From positions 150,487,368 to 150,551,367 of the forward strand of contig CM030358.1 in NCBI GenBank assembly GCA_017893485.1: a DNA stretch of 64,000 bases, written 5' to 3'. Below the pieces are notes generated by a model. That model was given only the letters and a program-made list of their open reading frames with translations. It made no database searches and was not told the DNA's origin. Below, piece by piece: positions 43,685-55,245 of this stretch. Source of the stretch: Hemerocallis citrina. Lineage: Eukaryota > Streptophyta > Magnoliopsida > Asparagales > Asphodelaceae. The translations under genes and the position numbers were made by a program. Within the stretch, counting starts at the first letter, position 1. Every line of letters starts with the position of its first letter.

Positions 43685-44396
43685 CAAGGTTTGCCCGTTG
43701 ACACGTGCCTACGACACGTCTTAGGAACGGTGCACCTTGTTTGATAATATAAAATAGTTTTGGAGGTCGAGCAAATTAATTGAAGTAGCAAACATATTAT
43801 ATGATAAACTTTTGGGGGTCCGGCAAAAAGCATATTATATGATTTTTTTTGAACTATTTTTAAAGTTTTTAAATTTTTATTTTTTTTAGTTTTTTAACTT
43901 TTTATTTTCTTAATTTTTTGCATAGAAGAGGGAGGGAGAGAGAGAGAGAAAAAAAAATAATTAAATAAATATAGGAGTTGTTTTGGGTGGGGATTTGAAT
44001 TTGAGTTTTGGAGGGAAATTTTTGGGGGAAAAATATGTTTTGTGAGGTGAGATCTGGACCTTTGATTTTTTGGGGGATTGAAGGAGAACCACTTGATAGC
44101 TTTCTTTGTGTTTTATTATTTAGTTTTTAAATTTTTATTTTTTTTTAGTTTTTTAACTTTTTATTTTTTTAAATTTTTTAATTTTCTTAATTTTTTGCAT
44201 AGAAGAGGGAGGGAGAGAGAGAAAAAAAATAATTAAATAAATATAGGAGTTGTTTTGGGTGGGGATTTGAATTTGAGTTTTTGCGGGAAATTTTTGGGGG
44301 GAAAATATGTTTTGTGAGGTGAGATCTGGACCTTTGATTTTTTGGGGGATTGAAGGAGAACCACTTGATAGCTTTCTTTGTGTTTTATTATATAGA
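43685..44396 (-). mobile_element. Helitron (712 bp) in LTR C
   Basis: On the minus strand it starts TCTATATAATAAAACACAAA after an A and ends with fold-back ACGGGCAAACCTTG before T and a TA run. The last 130 bp match the termini in repeats R at 9.6 and 13.0 kb. The element contains a direct duplication of about 265 bp (43859-44121 and 44124-44393). It inserted in a TA microsatellite of LTR C. Non-coding. Confidence 0.6.
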
Positions 44397-44745
44397 TATA
44401 TATGGTGTTATAATGTGTTGACTTATGTGGTGCGTGTTTGTGATATATACAAGGGATATTGAGTTGTGGTATCATAATCGATGAAATTAATGAGTGTGTA
44501 TATGTATAATATAGTGATGTTCAAAGTGAAATTAATTGGAAATGATATGATTTAATCATCTACTAAATATGGCATATTCGTAAGATATTATAACGTGAAT
44601 AAATAACTACTTTGGTGCATTTTTTATACGGAATAATATGATGTAATAATCTTATAAATTAAATAATCGGGTGCATACAAATATGTGATATAATGAGAAG
44701 ATAAATAATATGATGAACACCGAATATGTGTTATTATGTTAAGAT

Positions 44746-45013
44746 TGTTGGATATATTGGTATATTCTCTCTATATAAATATAGCACGTGCATATGTGTA
44801 ACACGTGTAATGAACGTACAATTGATTGGATATTGGAACGCGAGTTTGTGGGCTTATAACCCGATACCCAAACCAGTATTTAGAAATAAATACTGGCTTG
44901 TGATAGCAGTCTAGGTATTCCAATTTTGATACCTAGGGTGAATATCTCAAGCAACTTAGATCTAGAGATAAAACCCTAATTCCCAATTGCTAATTTCCTC
45001 ACAGAATTTAACA
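44746..45013 (+). repeat. Left LTR of the copia element
   Basis: 268 bp, TG...CA. Contains TATATAAATATAG near its start, a likely TATA box, and CACGTG-type blocks. Confidence 0.92.
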
Positions 45014-45059
45014 ATCTTGAGATAGTAAGTTAATTTTTGTGAGATTAATTAAGGGGATT

Positions 45060-45340
45060 ACCATCGTCTTGTTCAAACCCGTCGGAATCCTCTGGAGCCG
45101 CAGCCGCCAGATCTCATCGGAGACATTGAAGGCGACGCCGGAACCCTAATCGCAATCTCTCGCGAAGCCGATCAGTTGCTGTTCGTCCGCTCGCCGATCT
45201 GCTGCGAAGCCGACAGCTCGTTCCCTTGGTCGCCGTCCGTTCGTTCGCTCGTAGATCGCGTTGCGAGGTCGTCGGGCGCCTAACCCCCCTCTTCCGTTTG
45301 CTGTCGACGGCAGTCTCAGGCGCCAACTCCAATCCCTCTT
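45060..45340. other. GC-rich island in the copia leader
   Basis: About 280 bp much richer in G+C than everything around it, with dense CG dinucleotides, in an otherwise AT-rich element. On the plus strand it is open for several dozen codons; on the minus strand it is the basic part of the frame at 45114-45446. No family is recognisable. It may be a captured piece of a host gene's 5' end. Confidence 0.4.
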
Positions 45341-46689
45341 CTCTCTTCCTCAAGATCTGTTGAAACCCTAATTGAAGAAGAAGACAGTGAAGGGAAGAAG
45401 GAGAGATCAGATCTGTTTTGATTTGATTTGTTGATTGGTTCATCATGGTGTTTGGTGTTCGGGGTCAAGGAAGGGATTTTAGTATCTCATTATCAGATCT
45501 GTTTAGACGCACACATTATGTTTGATGCAGGGTCTTTTTGGTGCAGAATGTTTTGTCGTTTGGATTTGTTCCCAACATACATGAGTCTAATCAATTGAAG
45601 GGGAAGAGACAGTGAAAGATAAGTTCTTTACTTTCCTCGTATTAAATTTCTGTTAAATATCTTGCTAAGTGGTTAAGTTTAAGACCGTATTAATCATTTG
45701 TTTAATTAAATACAAGTTGAACAGTTGTTTTTGGCTATGTGCTAAAACAAGATATCTATTTTGATAAGTTAAACTGTATGTTAACTATAAAATTCGGATC
45801 TCCAATAAAATTATTGAGAATTAGATTGTGCTAATAATTTATTTAATTGGCTAATCTTTAACAACTTGATGAATGTAGGAACTCTAATGTTACCTACAAA
45901 TTGTGTATGTTGGAGATGATGGATATGCTTCACGGTTGAATAAGTCTGTACCACGCAGGCTTCTCCATCGAATTTGGAAAAACACTTCTAACTTGAAGTG
46001 TCGGTATGATCTAATTTAATTTTCTCAGTATTTTTCATGTGATGAATGTGTTAACGTTTTGTGCGTTTAATCATATATTAAGAGTTTTAGATCATAGTTA
46101 TTCTCGCTCTGGAAAACTAGCATGTTTAGGGTTGTTAAGTGTTTTATCATACTATGTGTATAGATATTTTGACAAATCCATTGTTTGCAGTTTGTGTGAG
46201 ATTACATATTTGCTTCTCCAAAAAAAATTTAAAATAAAATAAAATTGTATAAGATGTATAACAAATGTCTGTAACTTAGGAGAGAGCATCTCTTAATGTA
46301 GAATATGACTCTACTAGTTACGTTGTATTCCCTCTCGTTCATTGTACTGTGTGTGCAAAATTGAATTATAATATGTTGGTCATTATCTCATTTAGCGTTA
46401 TGAAGATGATGAAGAACGAGTAAAGGAAAGAACTCTTTGCTCAATGTGTTTGAGCTAGTGGACATTGTTAGAACCATTAGAGAAAGCATATAATTTTTGA
46501 AAAATGTGACAGAGTAATTTTGTATTAACTCTTATAAAGTGCATATATTGTCAATCGTATGTATAAGTTGAGTTTAACAAATGAGACAATTAATAATAAT
46601 AGTTCTAATTGTGTTCTTGAACATAGCATAATTGGCTAAGATTTGAGAACTATATATTCAATTGTTTGTGAGGAAATGTGATCTAGTTA

Positions 46690-49160
46690 TCAAAACTGTG
46701 GGGAAATGGAGTTAAAAGCTATTGAGTCAAAGCTTTAACATCCAAGTTATTTTGAAATTTAGAATCACTATGAACTATATATTAAATTGTTTGGTCTTGT
46801 TAAAACTCATAGCCCTACTAAATGACACTCCATTAAAATATGACAAATATGAAAGTTGTGCTCAGATTATAATCACTAGAAAATCTTTTAGTATGGTCTC
46901 TAGGAGCACACAACTTCTTGAGTCAATACATTCTGATATTTATGATCTCAGTAGCTTTGTGACTAGATGAGACAATTGTTGGTCAGAAGTATTTTAATCG
47001 CTTTTGTAGTTGATTAATATAAGTCTGTCATATATATGAAGAAAGAAGCACTTGTTATTTTTAACGAATTAAAAAATTATAGTTAAATGCTAAAAATCAA
47101 GGGTTCAGATTTAATAGAGGTGGTGAATATGTTTTAACAACTTTAGAGAAGTTTGCATTGTGCATAATCTCTACCGCACTCTACTCACAACAGTCAAACG
47201 GTATTGATAAAAGTTAGAATCAAACACTTAGTGAAATGTTGAATTCTATATTATTGACTGTTGTTTGTCTTGTGTAATTATGAGTGATGTTGTATTGTTA
47301 ATCATATCTCTAATGTGTTACTACACTCTAAATTGAATACACCTTGTAAATCATGGTATGAAAACACAAACAGTTTTGTTAAAGTGAAAATGTGTGTTGT
47401 GATACTTTTGTTAGAGTACATGACCCTAGAAGGCCTAAAGTAGGACCTACAACAAATATTTGTGTGCTTAGAAAGTGCAGAATGTAGCTCTGTGAACAGA
47501 TGTTGGATCTATCTAATTTGTGTTAGAAGAATCTAGACTTGCAAGTTCTTTGAGGATATGTTCATCAAAGATAAATGTATGAAATAATCTAGTCCTACAG
47601 ACATGTTCAATGATTCACAGTTGGAATCAAGAACTAGCCTTACTGACACTTGAAAACTTGAATGACAAATGAGCTAAGAAGAGTCTTTAGTAGACAATGA
47701 GATGATTCTGTGTCATACAATAATACTTTAATTTAGTTGATCTGCCGAAAGAGGCTAAAACTATAGTAAGTAAGTGGGGTTTTGTAGAAGAAACTTAATT
47801 TTGATTGTTCAGTAGCAATTTTAATACTTTTTAGTAGCTAATAGATTGACTGAGAAAAATAGGGTAGATTTATTGTCTACTCACATGTTTGTCATATTGC
47901 TACAATAAGTATTCTTCTTACCCTTACATCTATTGAAAATTTTGTCATTCATAAAGGATAATTAAAAGGCTTTGTACTTGATGTTTTGTACTGAACAGTT
48001 TTGTACTGGAAAGTTTTGAACTAATATGTTTAGTGAACAAGATTTACAATATAGTAAAATTATTGTATGTTCTTAAAACATGTATAGCCAACAGATAAAT
48101 AATTTGACAAATTTTTTGAAAGAGCCTAGTATATGAATCAAGTGATTCAGATCAGTGCCTTCAACTTTGTGGTGTGTCAAATATAGTGGCTATTATTTGC
48201 TTGTTCTGTTGACATGCAAGTTCTTGGAAGTGACCTCTCTATTATAAATAAAGTTAAAATTATGCTATCCAAAAAATTCAACACGAAAACCTAGGTACTG
48301 TGGACACCATAGGTATAAGGGTGAGTTTTCAGTTGGCAAGGGATAACTCTTAGCCAAACTCATCAAATCAAAATGTGTTTCAAAAGTGGGGATATAGTGA
48401 TTGAAAGTGTGTTTTGAAACACCTTATGATTATGATAAAAGGTTGACACCTAATGATGGTGCAACTATGAGACAGGTAGATCATTCTAAAGGAATTGACA
48501 GTCTCATGTATACAAAGATCTGCACTAGAATAGACATAGCCTTTGAGGTAGGTATGATCTGCAGATTCACTAATAATCCCATACACATTTGAGTGCCCTT
48601 AGGAGGCAAATGAGATACCTGAGTGGTATTCAAGAGTTTGCTTTGTGCTACTCTAGTCATTCTTCGAATGAATGACTGACCTGATGCATTATGATGCTCA
48701 GAATTTAGTGAAAGTCGATAACTAGTAGATATGTGTTTACACTAGGAGAAACAGAAATGTTATGGAAACAAAAAGCAAACAGGCAATGTGCAATCATCCA
48801 TGAAATCAGACCTCTACGTGTAATCCTCTGCAGGAGAAAAGGCTGAGTGGATTGAAAAAATTGTTGCTAGTTATCCATTAAGAAATTTAAGTAACTCTCT
48901 AATTCTGTTATGCGACTATCAAGCTACAATGCACTATAGCTCATAATTCACTCTATAATAGTAAGAGGAGTATATTAAGGCTGAAAGAAGCCTAGTTGAA
49001 CTTTCTCATAGATTAAGTGCAATTGCGACAAGTATGGCTAATGCTCTTGCTAAGAGACTTGAAAGTGATCTAATTATAAAAACTGTGGGGGAAAGTGGAG
49101 TTAAAAGCTATTGAATAAAAAGCTTTAACATCCAAGTTGTTTTGAAATTTAGAATCCAAT
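46690..49160 (+). repeat. About 80-bp direct duplication inside the copia element
   Basis: The segment with GGAGTTAAAAGCTATTGA and CTTTAACATCCAAGTT occurs at about 46690-46775 and again at 49075-49160, on either side of the pol remnants. It suggests an internal rearrangement in this copia lineage. Confidence 0.7.
46840..49070 (+). pseudogene. Copia pol remnants: integrase, reverse transcriptase, RNase H
   Basis: Integrase fragments near 46900-47260 (LLESIHSDIYDLSS, then ALYSQQSNG, matching the copia SDxxG.. and YSPQQNG-type motifs) and 47330-47460 (NTPCKSWYE). Reverse transcriptase C-terminal part near 48465-48690 (GSLMYA-like DSLMYTKICTRIDIAF, then LSALRRQMRYLSGIQEFALC in another frame). 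RNase H near 48830-49060. Stops and shifts occur every few tens of codons, and Gag and protease were not found. No functional product is possible. Confidence 0.75.
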
Positions 49161-50158
49161 TGGAGCCATAGAGAAGTTCAAACTTAAGCATCAATTTTAG
49201 GCAGTTGACATGTTTTAGATAATTTTGATGATTCGACATAAATTCCACAAATATATAATGTCATTCCAATTTTGATGGTATTATATATCTAGGAATTTAC
49301 TTAGAATAATCATATTATTCCAATACGAAACATGAAAACTTGTCGATGTGTTTCCGATGATTAAATTTTCCTAAATATCATTCCAATTTTGATGATATGT
49401 CTTTTATGGTTACATGTTTCATTCCAATTTTGATGATTCAATGTTAAACCATGATTGAAACGGCAGTCTTTTCATTCCAATATGAAACATAGTATGGTTC
49501 TTGTGTAGAAACTATAAAGTTCATGTACTTTACTTATTAAAGATACTTGATTGTGATGCTTGCGTTACATTTTTGCTAAGCTAATTATGAATTGTACTAA
49601 GTTCTTTTGTGGAACTAGATACTTTGTGAAATATGTTGGAATTCTTAGAGATATGTCTCTTGATATTCTTGTTTTCAATAAGCTAGCAAAGATGGAGGAG
49701 TTGAATCTGTCAACATAGATTTCAAAAATAATGATTTGCTCAAATGGAGGAGTAAACATAAAGCAGTGTGCAAGGATAGAATTTCAATTTATTTCTTTTG
49801 AGAATAAATTAGTCACTTGCTTGGTAAAACTTCTGTTGAGTTTAAGACTCTTGTGTTCATGAGCTTAAAACTCATATTCTGTTCTTGAAGTTTATTTGCT
49901 TTGTTTGATTTTGAAACTATGACAGATTATTCCAGTTGGTTTAGTCTTTGTGAACTATTCTGAATTGGATATGGTTTGAAACTATTTAATTATATTGGTT
50001 TAGTCTTAATTGAACTATTCAGTTTATAATTTTATTGGTTCTCATGAAACTATACCTTAATGATGTTTTTCCTTTATGGACTGCTATCAGCCAGTCAGTT
50101 GTATACTGATCTGATGAGATAATCCTGTACTTTATATATTGAGAATATAGGAGGAGAT

Positions 50159-50426
50159 TGTTGGATATATTAGTATATTCTCTCTATATAAATATAGCAC
50201 GTGCATATGTGTAACACGTGTAATGAACGTACAATTGATTGGATATTGGAACGCAGGTTTGTGGGCTTATAACCCGATACCCAAACCAGTATTTAGAAAT
50301 AAATACTGGCTTGTGATAGCAGTCTAGGTATTCTAATTTTGATACCTAGGGTGAATATCTCAAGCAACTTAGATCTAGAGATAAAACCCTAATTTCCAAT
50401 TGCTAATTTCCTCACAGAATTTAACA
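50159..50426 (+). repeat. Right LTR of the copia element
   Basis: 268 bp, differing from the left LTR at five positions; followed by AAGAT. Confidence 0.92.
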
Positions 50427-50699
50427 AAGATAAAAGATGAGATGATGTGTGATAATAAAATGAGATAATAATTTTCATGGTAAATGTCAAAGATGTGACA
50501 ATTTATTGAAATAAAAGATGAGATGCTATGTGGTGATAATATGAGATGAAAAGATGAAATAAAAATGATAATAACAGTTAAATTTTGTAGACCAGTACCT
50601 ACAGAAATCCTGGGGGTTTGGGCTAGACCTCTTAATACCCAAGGAAAGGCTTGGGGTGCAGTGTTTATTACCCAAACTATGTTTGGGGTGCGTGTTTTA

Positions 50700-51075
50700 T
50701 CGCCCAAGCTATCGGTTTGAGGTCCGGTTGGATGCGTAAAACCCTTGGTGGGCAGCGATGCGTAAGACCCTTGGTGGGCAGCGATTTGTGTTTGATGGAG
50801 CTATCAGCTCTAGTCTTGTTGGATGCGTAAGAATCTTGGTGGGAAGTGATGCGTAAGACCCTTGGTGGGCAGCAATTTGTGTTAGACGGAGTTATCGACT
50901 CTAGTCTTGTTGGATGCGTAAGACCCTTGGTGGGTAGCGATTTGTGTTTGACGGAGCTATCGGCTCTAGCCTTGTTGGATGCGTAAGACCCTTGGTGGGC
51001 AGTGGTGTTTCCCTTGCTGGCATAGGCTGGGAGGAAGACGTAGCCTTGGACGCACAAGACCTTGGTGGGCAGAGG
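50700..51075 (+). repeat. Tandem module inside LTR C
   Basis: Six or more units of GATGCGTAAGACCCTTGGTGGG, many followed by CAGCGATTTGTGTTTGA and a GAGCTATCGGCTCTAG block. Unit length alternates (about 30 and 60-90 bp). Unrelated in sequence to the modules of LTRs B and G. Confidence 0.75.
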
Positions 51076-53880
51076 TCTGCGTGTTTACTGGGCTGTTGGC
51101 TTTCAGTATATTGGGATACTATGGCTCACTGGTCGACAAATTAATAAAATGAACAAGATGTGAAATGTGAATGAGAAAGAAAAGAAAGTAATTGATGTGA
51201 CATGAGAATGGGAAATTAAAGTAAGTGTATTAAGAGTTGGGAATAAAGAGTAAAATAAGTTATATCATACGATGAGATTGAGAAAGTAAATAAAGTGTAT
51301 GATATGAAATGAATATGAGAAAAGTATGGAAAGTCTATAATACGTAATGAGAATGAAAAATTAAAGGAGGTATGTGTGTGAATTAATATGAATAAAATGA
51401 AGAAATTGTATTATGGGAATGAATACGAGAAGTAAAGAAAATGTATTATGCATTATATGAATGAAAGTGAAGAAGATGTATTATGAAAATGGTTATTAAA
51501 GTAAAATATGATGTGATATGAGATTATTGTATCTTGGAAGTGTGTCGAGGAACTACTTGCCCGCTATTTCCATGGTGGGAACTACCTGCCTTGGCACAAC
51601 TCTCAAGGTGAATTGGTGGGTTGTTGACATTATAGTTGTGTTGCGAGATGGAAATGAAAAGTAAAGTGAATTGAAGATGAGAATGGAAATAAAGTAAAGT
51701 AGTAACTGAGCTATTGGCTTGGGATGTGATGAGATATTACCCAAGTTCTACTTGGGGTGCAGTGATTATTACTCAGTTTATCTGGGGTGCGGTGATTATT
51801 ACCCAAGCTATCGGTTTTGGGGTGCGATGTAATATTACGCAAACTATGTTTGGGGTGCGGAGTATAATTTGATGAGAATGAAAGTTAAAGTAAAATTGTA
51901 ATATGAGATGTAAATGAAAATGAAAGTAGGATATATTATTGATAAGAATGAGAAGTAACTAAAGTTGTATGACGGGATGAGAACGAATTATAAAGTAAAG
52001 TATATGATAAAATGAGAAGAACATTAAAATAAGCTGTATGATGAAATCAGAATGAAGAGAAGATAAATTGTAATAGGTAAAATGAGAATGATGGTTAATG
52101 TATTACAAGATGTTATGAGACGTGTTATAAGATATGGATAAATGTGATATTATAAGATTGGATGAACGTGATATTATCCAGTTGAATAAGTGTGATATTA
52201 TATGAATGGATGCATGTGATAATATATGATTGAATGACGGTGAAAGTTATATTATGAGATAAGAATGAAAATAAAAGTAAAGTGTGTTTTGAGATGAAAA
52301 TGAAAATTTAAGCAAGTGTATTATGGCATGAGAATGAAGAGTAAAGCGAGTTATAATATAAAATGAATGGAAACAGTGAATGAATAATGTTAGGTAAATA
52401 AATATGAAAAGTGAAGAAAATGTGTTATGAGAATAAATATGAAAGATAAATAAAATATGTTATAAGTGTAGCACTCTAGAATTTTAAATAATTTTTTTTC
52501 AGATTAATAAATGAATTAAAGTGATTTTTGGTGATTTAATAAATATTTTTCTGAAAATTATCTTTTTGCACGTGCAAAACACGTGCAAATGTTTTCTTAG
52601 GAAACTCGAAGTCAGAAATTACTCTGGGGAAACCTAATATTTATTATTAGGCATTATTTATGATTTTTTTGGATTTTTTTGATATTTATTTTGGCATATT
52701 TGCAAATATTATAAAAAGATGGGCTTTTGTGCAAAATTACCACTTAGAATAAAAACTCTAGATTTTCGGATCTGGGCTGAGCATGATGGCTGGCCAACTC
52801 AGAGTTAAAGAGTTTTATTTTTATTCTAATAGATTTGGCTTATTTTGCTAATTTATTAAAGAATGGTCTTTTTGCAAAATTGCCACTTGGAGGCAAAAAT
52901 TACAAAATTTATTTTTCTGGGTTTGAAACTGATGCCGACCATATCTGGGGAGAATATTTTTGATTTAATCTCAATTAAATTGGTTAATCTAATTACCTAG
53001 TATAAAGGATCTATATATATAAAAATATATTCTAAAAGAATATTTTGCAAAATCTTCTCAAAACTTAATACTCCAAATTTCAGCCTATTTACCACAGCCA
53101 TCCCTCCTCCGCACAAAACAAATGGATATTTTTATTATTGATTTTTTTGGAGTTTCGAAGCGAGGATCTTGAATTTTTGCGAAAGGATGTGCTTTTTCTT
53201 ATTCTTTATTACTTTCGTTGATTCTTCAATAAGGTGAGTGACATGTGTTTGATTTCTTATTGGTCTATGTATGCTACATATGGTGATTTGTCTAGTAGAA
53301 TGCATGATGGATGATTGTATGATGATATAATGAATATATTGATGGATGGATGGATGGATGATTAAAAAAAATAGAACTTTTATGAATGTTATGCAATGGA
53401 TGAATAAAATCTCTATATAGATGACTTAAGAATGTTAAGAACTTAGTAGAATTCATGAATATGCTGTTTCTCATAACTTCTTACTTATTTGAATGTGTAT
53501 GTTGAGAGGGGTATGATGTATAATGCATATAAGTTGAATAAAGAAGGGTATTTACTGATGGTATTGATATACACGAGCTGTTGATGTTTTGACGAAGAAA
53601 ATTTGATTGAAACATGTTGTAGATGCAAGTAATCAGGGGCAAAGTGATGTAACTAGTATGGATGTATGTTTAAAAAATTGCAAGGGAAGCTTTTTTAGAA
53701 TCAAAGATTGAGTTTTATGCATTGAAGATTGAGTTTTTGGTTTTCAGGTCTGATGGTATAGGCCGAAATTGAACTTTTGAATTTTTGTGATGTTTTCAAG
53801 TGGATCTTCGACGTAAACTGATACTGAGATTGAATTGAACATTATACTACTCATATACGATGAATTTTGATGAATCTACT

Positions 53881-53881
<1 letters not shown>

Positions 53882-53944
<63 letters not shown>
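53882..53944. repeat. (AC)n microsatellite, about 62 bp
   Basis: Uninterrupted AC repeat, then TATATA, inside LTR G. Confidence 0.95.
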
Positions 53945-53950
<6 letters not shown>

Positions 53951-54960
53951 GGGTTTCTGATTTATAGAAGTTTTTAAATGAAAATTTGCTCTTTTGTGAT
54001 TTTGATGAGAGTTTAATTTGATTTATGAACTCCAGTATGTTAGACAAGTTGTATTTGATCATCTCACAGTTTTTAATTTACAAATTCATGCTTTTAAAAA
54101 TTATAATCGAAGTATTAGTTGAAAAATGCACAAAAATTAAAGAGCTGTTTTTGGCTTGACGGTCGACCGCCCAAGAACAACACGTAAACTGACGGTCGAC
54201 TGTCAATTATTGGATTTCAGATTTTTAGCATGTCAGTCGACCCCCACTTTTTGAACTAAGATGTCGGTCGACCGACACCTGCTGTCAGTGTTGTTTTGTT
54301 GAATTTTCTTGCTGATTTCTTGAACGATTGTTTCTTCGAACTTATGGATTATTGATATACTATTTTACATGAAGTTTTTGCTACAACTTACTGTATTTTA
54401 CAGAGAGTTATAATTTGATTAATGATAGAATTTAATTGGTATTTCTATGACTTTAGAAAGCAAATTATATATGGACTTCGAGAGGTTGATGTTTTGTGAT
54501 TTTTCTATGACTTCAAAATGCGAAACTCAGTTGTTTAAGAGATTTAATCTCAGATTTTACTTCTGAAAATTTGTGAAGTATTTGGATAAATTTGGATTTG
54601 TGTGATTTAAACAAGTTTTCTTAATATAAAGGAATTAATGATGGAATTAAGAGTTTTAAATGAAAGATTTGTGTTGATGTTTCGATTTGTAAGTCTCTAG
54701 GAGTTGAGTGGGATTCCTATAAACTAGAAAATTAGATTTTGTGGATATTGGCCAGTTGGGGCCTTAGGATTGTTTAGGTGGAATTAAGTCCGACAGGGTA
54801 CACCAACTCTAGGGAGGAGGAATTTGTATTTAAATTAATAACAATCAACATAAGGACATGCACTAGCGGAGATGTGAAGAACTTGGGAAACATAAGTATG
54901 GGCTCTGTTGTTAGTCCGAAGGATGTATTCCATGACTGTATTTTGTTGAGTCCCTAGTAT

Positions 54961-55245
54961 ATTCGCGTGTCGAGGGTAGGCAGACCTATTTACAGAATGT
55001 CTAGAGGACAATTTGTATGTTCGCGTGTCGAGGGTCGGCAGGGCTATTCACGGAACATACGGTGCATTCGCGTGTCGAGGGTCGGCAGGCCTATTTACGG
55101 GATGTACTGTGTATTTGCACGTCGAGGTTCGGCAAGCCTATTTATGGGGTACACGGCAGGGAGGTGATTTTTCGGAGTTAGAGCTTTGCTTACATAATTC
55201 TTGCGCGTCGAGGGTTTTTAGGCCTATTCGCGGAGTATTCTAGAT
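54961..55245 (+). repeat. Tandem module inside LTR G, about 50-bp unit
   Basis: Four to five units with TTCGCGTGTCGAGGGTCGGC and AGGCCTATTTACGG. The short frames here are translations of this repeat. Confidence 0.75.

Larger units (their letters stand above)
44746..50426 (+). mobile_element. Ty1/copia retrotransposon, full-length but decayed
   Basis: Two 268-bp LTRs (TGTTGGATATATT...GAATTTAACA) flanked by a perfect AAGAT duplication (44741-44745, 50427-50431). A purine tract (GGAGGAGAT) precedes the right LTR. Order of the pol remnants (integrase, reverse transcriptase, RNase H) is that of copia. The LTRs differ at 5 positions, so insertion was recent, yet pol is full of stops. No Met primer site follows the left LTR. 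It was probably mobilised by proteins from another copy. Confidence 0.92.
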
